A DNA stretch of 64,000 bases from Streptomyces tagetis (GTDB lineage Bacteria > Actinomycetota > Actinomycetes > Streptomycetales > Streptomycetaceae): contig NZ_JAGPNL010000002.1 of the NCBI RefSeq assembly GCF_018069565.1, forward strand, positions 434,001 to 498,000, given 5' to 3'. Shown here in pieces: positions 57,864-64,000 of this stretch. The translations under genes and the position numbers were made by a program. Position 1 is the first letter of the stretch. Each line of letters begins with the position of its first letter. The notes under the pieces were generated by a model that made no database searches, had not been told where the DNA came from, and worked only from the letters and a program-made list of their open reading frames with translations.

Positions 57864-59363
57864 ATGACGCACGGACACCGCAGCACGGTCGACGGGGTGC
57901 TCCGGCGCAGCGCCCGCCGCACCCCGGCCCGCGTCGCGATCGAGTACCGCGACCGCTCCTGGACCTACGAGGAACTCGACGCCGCCGTCTCCCGCGCGGC
58001 GACCGTCCTGCGCGAGCGGGGCCTGTCCCCCGGGGACCGCGTCGCCGCCTACGGCCACAACTCCGACGCCTACCTCATCGCCTTCCTCGCCTGCGCCCGC
58101 GCCGGTCTCGTCCACGTCCCGGTCAACCAGAACCTGACCGGCGACGACCTCGCCCACATCCTCGGCCAGTCCGGCAGCGCCCTCGTCCTCACCGACCCCG
58201 CCCTCGCCGGACGCCTCCCCGCCGGCGTCCCCGCCCTGGCGCTGCGCGACGCCGACGACTCGCTGCTCGCCCGGCAGGCCGGCGCCGCCGCCCACGACGG
58301 CCCCGAACCGGGCGGCGAGGACCTGGTGCAACTGCTGTACACCTCCGGCACCACCGCCCTGCCCAAGGGCGCGATGATGACCCACCGCGCCCTGGTCCAC
58401 GAGTACCTGAGCGCCATCACCGCCCTCGACCTGAGCGCCGGCGACCGCCCCGCCCACGCGCTGCCCCTGTACCACTCGGCACAGACCCACGTCTTCCTGC
58501 TGCCCTACCTCGCGGTCGGCGCGACGGGCGTCATCCTCGACGCGCCCGACGGCGACGTGCTCTTCGACCTGATCGAGGCCGGCCGGGTGGACAGCCTCTT
58601 CGCTCCGCCCACCGTGTGGATCGGCCTGGCCAACCGCCCCGACTTCGAGAGCCGCGACCTCACCGGCCTGCGCAAGGCGTACTACGGGGCGTCCGTCATG
58701 CCCGTCCCGGTGCTGGAGCGGCTGCGCGCCCGCCTGCCGGAGCTGGCCTTCTACAACTGTTTCGGCCAGAGCGAGATCGGCCCGCTGGCCACCGTCCTCG
58801 GACCCGACGAGCACGAGGGCCGCATGGACTCCTGCGGCCGGCCCGTCCTCTTCGTCGACGCCCGCGTGGTCGACGAGGAGGGCGCGGACGTGCCCGACGG
58901 CACCCCCGGCGAAATCGTCTACCGCTCCCCGCAGTTGTGCGAGGGCTACTGGGACCGCCCCGAGGAGACCGCCGAGGCGTTCCGCGACGGCTGGTTCCAC
59001 TCCGGCGACCTCGCCGTGCGGGACGCGGACGGCTACCTCACCATCGTCGACCGGGTGAAGGACGTCATCAACTCCGGCGGCGTCCTGGTCGCCTCCCGCC
59101 ACGTCGAGGACGTCCTCTACACCCACGAGGCGGTCGCCGAGGCCGCCGTCGTCGGACTGCCCGACGAACGGTGGATCGAGGCGGTCACCGCCGTCGTCGT
59201 GCCGCGCGGCGAGGTCACCGAGGAGGAGCTGATCGCCCACGTCCGCGGCCGGCTCGCCGCCTTCCAGACGCCCAAGCGGGTGCTGTTCGCCGAGGCCCTG
59301 CCCCGCAACGCCAGCGGCAAGATCCTCAAACGCGAGCTGCGGGACCGCCTGGCCGCCCCCTGA
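57864..59363 (+). CDS. Acyl-CoA synthetase / AMP-binding enzyme
   Basis: A 499-residue ANL-superfamily ligase that adenylates a carboxylic acid and transfers it to CoA. Motifs: LLYTSGTTALPKGAMM (P-loop), YNCFGQSEIGPLA (A5), DGWFHSGDLAVRDADGYLTI (A7), VDRVKDVINSGGVLV (A8) and the catalytic Lys in NASGKILKREL. Most similar in layout to fatty- or aromatic-acid-CoA ligases of the FadD3/MenE kind. It starts 106 nt after the flavoprotein gene and may be co-transcribed with it. Confidence 0.9.
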   Translation: MTHGHRSTVDGVLRRSARRTPARVAIEYRDRSWTYEELDAAVSRAATVLRERGLSPGDRVAAYGHNSDAYLIAFLACARAGLVHVPVNQNLTGDDLAHILGQSGSALVLTDPALAGRLPAGVPALALRDADDSLLARQAGAAAHDGPEPGGEDLVQLLYTSGTTALPKGAMMTHRALVHEYLSAITALDLSAGDRPAHALPLYHSAQTHVFLLPYLAVGATGVILDAPDGDVLFDLIEAGRVDSLFAPPTVWIGLANRPDFESRDLTGLRKAYYGASVMPVPVLERLRARLPELAFYNCFGQSEIGPLATVLGPDEHEGRMDSCGRPVLFVDARVVDEEGADVPDGTPGEIVYRSPQLCEGYWDRPEETAEAFRDGWFHSGDLAVRDADGYLTIVDRVKDVINSGGVLVASRHVEDVLYTHEAVAEAAVVGLPDERWIEAVTAVVVPRGEVTEEELIAHVRGRLAAFQTPKRVLFAEALPRNASGKILKRELRDRLAAP

Positions 59364-59482
59364 GCCGCGCCGCCCGCCGGGGTGCCCGCCGGCCGCGAGA
59401 ACGCCACCCGCCCGTGGCCTGTTCGGCACCCCGGCCCGGTCGCTAGGCTGACCGCGCCGAACCACTCGGGAGGAGCACGGAC

Positions 59483-59725
59483 GTGGCCGAGAGCACCACC
59501 CAGCACCATCCCCGCGCCGGCTGGGACAAGCCGGACCTGGACCTCAGCGACGCCCAGTGGCGGCCCGGCAGCCGCGGCCACGGGGACGTCCAGATCGCCT
59601 TCGTCGAGGGCTTCGTCGCCCTGCGCAACGGCGGCAGCCCGCACAGCCCGTCCCTGATCTTCACCCCGGACGAGTGGGGCGCCTTCGTCTCCGGCGCGCG
59701 CGAGGGCGACTTCGACCTCACCTGA
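59483..59725 (+). CDS. DUF397 protein, no adjacent XRE partner
   Basis: An 80-residue DUF397 protein, recognised from the W-rich N-terminus, IAFVEGFVALRNGG (the usual EVA-like and VRDS positions) and LIFTPDEWGAFVSGAREGDFDL. GGAGGAG lies just before GTG 59483. DUF397 genes normally sit beside an XRE regulator gene (BldB/WhiJ-type pairs); none adjoins this one. Confidence 0.85.
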   Translation: MAESTTQHHPRAGWDKPDLDLSDAQWRPGSRGHGDVQIAFVEGFVALRNGGSPHSPSLIFTPDEWGAFVSGAREGDFDLT

Positions 59726-59739
59726 GGGCGGCCCGCCCA

Positions 59740-59759
59740 TCCGGGGGTGTCACCCCGGA
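59740..59759. terminator. Short hairpin after DUF397 gene
   Basis: A 7-bp stem TCCGGGG/CCCCGGA with a 6-nt loop, 14 nt past the stop. Weak but well placed. Confidence 0.4.
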
Positions 59760-59870
59760 GTCTCCGGACACGTGATCTTCGGCACCCTCCGAGGACGTCC
59801 GTATCCGAGCGGGGGCGGCCCCGGACGGGGGATGATGAACGGAAGAACATACTCCGGAGGTGAGGACCCC

Positions 59871-60773
59871 ATGAGCACCCTGCCGGTCATCGCGGCGGTC
59901 GACGGTTCGCACGACAGCCTGCGCGCCCTGGACTGGGCCGTGGACACCGCCCTGCTGCGCAAGGCGCCGCTCCGGGTGGTGCACGTGCGCCAGTACGCGG
60001 CCTGGCCGCAGGCCGACGTCCTGGTGGCCGGTCCGCCGGACACCGGAGAGGACCCGGTGCTCGACGAGGCCCGCCACCACCTCGCCCAGCGCGCCGGGCT
60101 CCCCCCGATGGAGTACATCGCCCTGGAGGGCGTCCCGGGCGGCGTCCTGCCGGAACTGGGCGCCGACGCGCAACTGCTGGTCCTCGGCTCCCGGGGACGC
60201 GGCGGCTTCACCAGCCTCCTGCTCGGCTCCAACGGCCTGGCCTCGGCCCGCGACGCCGTCTGCCCGGTCGTCGTGGTGCCCCGCCCCGGCCGCGAGGTGC
60301 ACGGCGAGGCCCCCGCCCAGCAGGGCCCCCGGGTGGTCGTCGGCCTCAATGTCGACAGCCCCGACGAGGCCACCCTCGCCTTCGCCTTCGAGGAGGCCGC
60401 CCGGCGCGGCGCCCGCCTCCAGGTCGTCGCCGCCTACCCCTGGCCGGTGCAGAGCTGGGCCGCGGCCGGACAGATCGTCGCCCCGGCCATCGACGAGGCG
60501 TCCATCGCGAGCGAGACCCGCACGCTGGCCGAGCAACTCCTCGCCCCGCACCGGGGACGCAACCCCGAGGTGCGCGCCGAGGCGTTCCCCGTGCCCGGCG
60601 ACGCGGCCGGTCACCTCGTCGCGGCATCCCGCGACGCCGACCTGGTCGTCGTCGGCCGGCACCGGCGGCGCCTGCTGGCCCCCGCCCGCATGATGGGCTC
60701 GGTCACCCACGCCGTCCTGCTGCACGCCGCGGCCCCGATCGCGGTCGTGCCGCCCACCCCCGCCGAGGAGTGA
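59871..60773 (+). CDS. Universal stress protein, tandem UspA domains
   Basis: A 300-residue protein of two Usp domains (about 1-145 and 155-298). Domain 1 begins VIAAVDGSHDSLRALDWAVD and ends with the ATP-binding GSRGRGGFTSLLLGSNG pattern. Domain 2 has VVVGLNVDSPDEATLAFAF and VVVGRHRRRLLAPARMMGSV, less canonical at the nucleotide site. GGAGGTGAGG lies directly before ATG 59871. Such proteins are common in hypoxia or stress regulons of actinomycetes. Confidence 0.9.
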   Translation: MSTLPVIAAVDGSHDSLRALDWAVDTALLRKAPLRVVHVRQYAAWPQADVLVAGPPDTGEDPVLDEARHHLAQRAGLPPMEYIALEGVPGGVLPELGADAQLLVLGSRGRGGFTSLLLGSNGLASARDAVCPVVVVPRPGREVHGEAPAQQGPRVVVGLNVDSPDEATLAFAFEEAARRGARLQVVAAYPWPVQSWAAAGQIVAPAIDEASIASETRTLAEQLLAPHRGRNPEVRAEAFPVPGDAAGHLVAASRDADLVVVGRHRRRLLAPARMMGSVTHAVLLHAAAPIAVVPPTPAEE

Positions 60774-60800
60774 CGCGGCCGGCCCGCCGGGACTCCCGGC

Positions 60801-60847
60801 GGGCGCCTCGGGGTCCCACGGGGGCGCCTCGGGGGCGCCTCGGGGGG
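60801..60847. repeat. Short G-rich direct repeats
   Basis: GGGCGCCTCGGGG occurs three times (60801, 60822 and, overlapping, 60833) in the 143-nt gap after the stress-protein gene. Likely slippage-prone filler. Confidence 0.5.
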
Positions 60848-60916
60848 CGCGGAAGACGTCCGCCGAGTGCGCCGCCCGCACGCCGCGCGCCGGGCCCGGC
60901 CACGTACCATGGCGGC

Positions 60917-61414
60917 ATGTCGTTCCTCCGCCGCCGCAGCGCCACCCCCGCCGGGCCCGACTTCGACGTACTGGCCATGGACCCGGGTGACTGGCCCGGG
61001 AATCTCGGCGCCGGCCTGCTGCCGGCGCCCGACGGGAGCTGCCAGGGCGTCTTCCTGCGCTACGACCTGTTCGGCGGGCGCGGGCCCGCGATGATCATCG
61101 GCAATCTGCCGCAGGGATCACCGGCCCGCGACCTCCCCGAGGGGGAGATCCCGTTCGAGGTCGGCCAGCTCCTGCTGGCACTGGAGAACGACGACGAGGT
61201 GAGCGTCGTCGGCTCCGAGGACGTGCCGGTCATGCAGGGCGACAACCTGCTCATCGTGCGCCGGCTCAAGCTCTCCGAGAGCCGCGTCTCCTGCGTGCAG
61301 TTCGACCGCAGCGACGACGTCCTGGTGACCATCGCCGCCTGGGACCGCCCCATCACCGACGACCTGTACGCCCTGCTGAAACCGCTCCCGCCGGAGCTGT
61401 TCCAGCAGGGCTGA
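60917..61414 (+). CDS. Conserved hypothetical protein
   Basis: A 165-residue soluble protein I do not recognise by name. Acidic and hydrophobic, with blocks LAMDPGDWPGNLGAGLLPAP and VGQLLLALENDDEVSVVG. No signal peptide, membrane helix or catalytic motif is visible. Codon usage is typical of the genome, so it is a real gene. It converges on the amidase gene with a 10-nt gap. Confidence 0.75.
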   Translation: MSFLRRRSATPAGPDFDVLAMDPGDWPGNLGAGLLPAPDGSCQGVFLRYDLFGGRGPAMIIGNLPQGSPARDLPEGEIPFEVGQLLLALENDDEVSVVGSEDVPVMQGDNLLIVRRLKLSESRVSCVQFDRSDDVLVTIAAWDRPITDDLYALLKPLPPELFQQG

Positions 61415-61424
61415 GCCACCGTCC

Positions 61425-63404
61425 TCAGGCGCCGCCGCCCACGAGACGCACGTCGGCGGCGCGCACGTAGGCGATCCGGTGGCCGAACTGGATCTCGTAG
61501 TAGAGGTCCTTCCCGGTCACCACCCGGTGGGAGGCCGGGTCGAACGTGGGGGCCCAGAAGTACTCGCCCGGCACCTTGTCCCCGGCCACGTACCGCTGGC
61601 CCCGGGGCAGGGTGTACGGCAGCGGGGTGATCTCCTGCACCGGCACCCCCGCCGGATAGGCCGCCGCCTCCGGGTAGGCCCGCCCGTACACCGGGACGCT
61701 CTCCAGGCCCTCGCGCGGCGTCACCGTGCGGCCGGTGCCCGGCACGGCCGCCGGACGCGACGACGGATCGCGGAACCACGCCTTCTGCCCGAGGTACCAG
61801 ATGGCCGTCCACTCCCGCCACCGGTCGGCCACCGCGAACCGCTGGCCGGTGGAGACGCGGGACGACAGGTCGTTCACGCCGGTGGTGGGGGCGCCGCCCA
61901 GGCCGACGTCCTCGATCAGCGGCGACGACGCGTCGTGGTCCGAGTGGAGCCGCACCGCGCTCGAACCGTGCGGCGCGCACGCCTCGCCGGCCGTCTCGCA
62001 GCCCGTGTACTCCGGGCGGTTGGCGGCGTAGTCGGGACGGATCGTGACCACGCCGGACCCCTTCGGGCCGGTGGCCTCGAAGGGCCGGCCCAGCAGCCGG
62101 AAGTAGTGCCGCCAGTCCCAGTAGGGGCCCGGGTCGGTGTGCATGCCGGGGACGGTGGCGGGGGTCGGGCCCGGCACGTTGTCGTGGCCGAGGATGTGCT
62201 GCCGGTCCAGCGGGATGCCGTACCGCCCGGCCAGATAGGCCACCAGTCGCGCGGAGGAACGGTACATCGCCTCCGTGTACCAGGAGTCCGGCTCCGCGAG
62301 GAAGCCCTCGTGCTCCAGGCCGATCGAGTTCGCGTTGACGTACCAGTTGCCCGCGTGCCAGGCCACGTCCTTCGCCTTGACGTGCTGGGCGATGTGGCCG
62401 TCGGTGGAGCGCAGCGTGTAGTTCCAGGAGACGTACGCCGGGTCCCGCACCATGTTCAGGACGCCGTCCCAGGTGCCCTCGGTGTCGTGCACGACGATGT
62501 ACCGGATGCGCTGCGAGGCGGGCCGGTCGCCCAGGTCGTGGTTGCCGTAGTCGTCGTCGCCCAGTTCCTCGTACGGTGCCGGGACCCACTCGCACGAGAC
62601 CGACCTCGGGCATTCGGTGCCGGCCCGGGAGGCCGTGCGCAGCCCCACCCGGGCGAGCTGCGCCGTGTCGGGGGCGAGCGCGGGCCGGGCCGGCAGGGTG
62701 ACGCGCTGGCCGGCGTCGGTGGTGCGCCGCTCCCCGGCACGGATCACGGCGTACACCTCGTCGGCGTAGGCGGCGGCCGAGGCGGTGTCGTCCGCGCCGG
62801 AGAACCGGGCCACCGCCCCGTACCAGTCGGCCGGGTCCTCGCTCGGCTCCCGGCCCAGTTCGCGCTGGGCGGCGGCGAGCAGCGCCGCGCCGCCGGCCAC
62901 GTTGGCGGCCGGGTCGGTGCGCAGTTCGGCCGGGTCCCGGCCGGTCAGTCCGGCCGCCCTCGGCAGGGTGGTCAGCCGGGCGGGCAGGTCGGCCGGGAGC
63001 GGTACGGCCCCGGGCCGCGGCCGGGGGCGGGCGTCGTCGCCGCGCGGGTCCTCGCCACCCGTGTCGTGGTGGGAGCTGCCGGTCGTCGCGGTCCGCGCGT
63101 CGGTGAGGTGCATGGGGCCGTAGCCGCCGGTCACGCTCGGGGCGCCGCCGTGGGCGTCCCAGCGGGACTGGAGGTAGGAGACGCCCAGCAGCACGCTCTG
63201 CGGCACGTGGTACTCGGCCGCCGCCGCGGCGAACGCCCGCTGGAGCCCGTCCGGCGGGTCGGCGGGCCCGGCGCCGGGGCCGGCGGCGGAGGGGGCGGCG
63301 CCGAGCAGCGGGACGAGGAGCGCGGCGACGGCAAGGGCCGTGGCCGGGGCGCGTGGGCGACGGCGGGCGGGGGTGGGCTCGGGGGCGGTGACGGGTCCTC
63401 GCAA
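61425..63404 (-). CDS. Secreted N-acetylmuramoyl-L-alanine amidase with SLT-like domain
   Basis: A 659-residue exported cell-wall enzyme. TTG 63404 is the start, supported by GGAGG 5 nt upstream. The signal peptide runs to about residue 42. Residues ~55-235 resemble a lytic-transglycosylase domain (VPQSVLLGVSYLQSRWDAHG, GGYGPMHLTDA), but the usual catalytic Glu of the ES motif is Gln. Residues ~290-445 form an Amidase_2 domain with zinc-site candidates in RYIVVHDTEGTW, DVAWHAGNWYVN, HILGHDNVPGP and MHTDPGPYWDW. A C-terminal region of Trp/Tyr-rich SH3-like repeats may bind the wall. Likely role: peptidoglycan remodelling. Confidence 0.87.
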   Translation of the reverse strand: MRGPVTAPEPTPARRRPRAPATALAVAALLVPLLGAAPSAAGPGAGPADPPDGLQRAFAAAAAEYHVPQSVLLGVSYLQSRWDAHGGAPSVTGGYGPMHLTDARTATTGSSHHDTGGEDPRGDDARPRPRPGAVPLPADLPARLTTLPRAAGLTGRDPAELRTDPAANVAGGAALLAAAQRELGREPSEDPADWYGAVARFSGADDTASAAAYADEVYAVIRAGERRTTDAGQRVTLPARPALAPDTAQLARVGLRTASRAGTECPRSVSCEWVPAPYEELGDDDYGNHDLGDRPASQRIRYIVVHDTEGTWDGVLNMVRDPAYVSWNYTLRSTDGHIAQHVKAKDVAWHAGNWYVNANSIGLEHEGFLAEPDSWYTEAMYRSSARLVAYLAGRYGIPLDRQHILGHDNVPGPTPATVPGMHTDPGPYWDWRHYFRLLGRPFEATGPKGSGVVTIRPDYAANRPEYTGCETAGEACAPHGSSAVRLHSDHDASSPLIEDVGLGGAPTTGVNDLSSRVSTGQRFAVADRWREWTAIWYLGQKAWFRDPSSRPAAVPGTGRTVTPREGLESVPVYGRAYPEAAAYPAGVPVQEITPLPYTLPRGQRYVAGDKVPGEYFWAPTFDPASHRVVTGKDLYYEIQFGHRIAYVRAADVRLVGGGA

Positions 63405-63578
63405 TGCGGCCTCCAGTGACGGTCGGGGCGGAGCGGGGCGTGCGGGGCCGAGCGTGCGTCAGTGGTACCCGACACCCGACGACCCGTCAATCATGCCGAG
63501 GCGCCGCCCGATTCCCCCGGCACACGCACCCCCGGGCGCGTTCCGCAGCGGGCACCGCGTCGGCTCCCGCACGCCGAA

Positions 63579-63622
63579 GACCGCGGGGCGCCCCCCCCGT
63601 AGACAGGGGGCGCCCCGCGGTC
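63579..63622. terminator. Strong terminator after kinase gene
   Basis: A perfect 17-bp stem (63579-63595 with 63606-63622) and 10-nt loop, 21 nt past the stop of the minus-strand gene at the window edge. One of the strongest hairpins in the window. The remainder of 63405-63643 holds no gene. Confidence 0.88.
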
Positions 63623-63643
63623 AGGTCCGCGCTCGTGCGTTCG

Positions 63644-64000
63644 TCAGCGGGTGCCGACCGCCGCGCGCACGGCCCGTCGGGCCGTCTGGCAGTCGTCGTG
63701 CAGCCGCCGCAGCAGCAGCCGCTGCTCCTCACCGGTGGCCACGGCGCCCGGGTGGCCCGGCGCCGCCGGGGCGGTCTCCCGCATCGACCGCTGCACGGCC
63801 ATCTCGTAGGTACGGATCTCCCGGGTCAGCACCAGCATCAGGTTGACCAGGAACGCGTCGCGGGCGGCGGGCCCCGACGACTGGGCGATCTGGCTGATCT
63901 GGCGGCGGGCCGCGGGCGCGTCACCGAGGATCGACCAGAGCGTCGCCAGGTCGTACCCCGGCAGGTACCAGCCCGCGTGCTCCCAGTCCACCAGCACCGG
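63644..64000 (-). CDS. APH-family phosphotransferase, C-terminal part (truncated by window)
   Basis: The last ~118 residues of a protein continuing beyond position 64000. The visible start [20 protein letters not shown] is the DxD/DWE metal-binding motif and following helix of aminoglycoside-phosphotransferase-like kinases. The tail is helical with no further motif. The substrate cannot be told; such genes in Streptomyces are often housekeeping small-molecule kinases rather than resistance genes. Confidence 0.7.
   Translation of the reverse strand, partial: PVLVDWEHAGWYLPGYDLATLWSILGDAPAARRQISQIAQSSGPAARDAFLVNLMLVLTREIRTYEMAVQRSMRETAPAAPGHPGAVATGEEQRLLLRRLHDDCQTARRAVRAAVGTR

Overview
The window is very GC-rich actinobacterial chromosome, almost certainly Streptomyces. 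The evidence is near-total G/C at third codon positions, many GTG and TTG starts, GTGA/ATGA start-stop overlaps, only two leucine TTA codons found, actinobacterial families (DUF397, DUF6479, Csp-like protein, actinobacterial QcrB/CtaD/CtaF) and a complete coelichelin-type siderophore locus. I see no rRNA, tRNA, CRISPR array, IS element or phage gene.

Layout. 1-7.4 kb: a secreted tannase/feruloyl-esterase-family protein, then an AraC regulator of the PchR/YbtA kind, a FecB-FecCD-FecE type iron-siderophore importer and an MFS exporter, the last four genes overlapping end to end. 7.4-12.4 kb: a promoter with near-perfect -35 and -10 boxes overlapped by 15-nt direct repeats, driving a sodium:solute symporter, an FAD amine oxidase, a divergent agmatinase-like ureohydrolase and an XRE-cupin regulator; this looks like a guanidino/amine catabolic unit. 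12.6-15 kb: an unusual aldehyde dehydrogenase with a TTA codon and a four-EF-hand calcium protein, closed by a strong terminator. 15.1-24.4 kb: a divergent catabolic island. Leftward are a flavin reductase, an HpaB-type monooxygenase, a DUF1028 protein, an M20 amidohydrolase and an aspartase. Rightward are a LysR regulator, an M20 protein missing its second metal site, and an amino-acid permease. I know no named pathway with this gene set.

24.6-46.1 kb: coelichelin locus, cchB-C-D-E-F-G-H-I rightward and cchJ convergent, with three iron boxes. The three adenylation codes read by eye match those I recall for CchH (formyl-hydroxyornithine, threonine, hydroxyornithine). The formyltransferase gene cchA and the MbtH-like gene cchK are not in the window. 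The two ABC half-exporters CchG and CchI have reciprocally degenerate ATPase motifs that would form one good and one dead ATP site as a heterodimer.

46.2-51.4 kb: a molybdate unit (modC-modB-modA leftward, a small molybdopterin-domain protein rightward, a TOBE/HTH regulator) with an embedded fusion of an inactivated glutamine-amidotransferase domain to a methyltransferase. 51.5-56.1 kb: accessory respiratory genes (CtaD, CtaF, convergent QcrB overlapping CtaF by 100 bp), a small membrane protein and a cysteine-rich copper-binding four-helix protein. 56.2-64 kb: mixed genes (PYROXD2-like flavoprotein, acyl-CoA synthetase, orphan DUF397, universal stress protein, conserved hypothetical, a large peptidoglycan amidase) and the C-terminal part of an APH-type kinase cut by the window edge.

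All calls come from reading the sequence. No database search was run. Residue numbers refer to the start codons chosen here.
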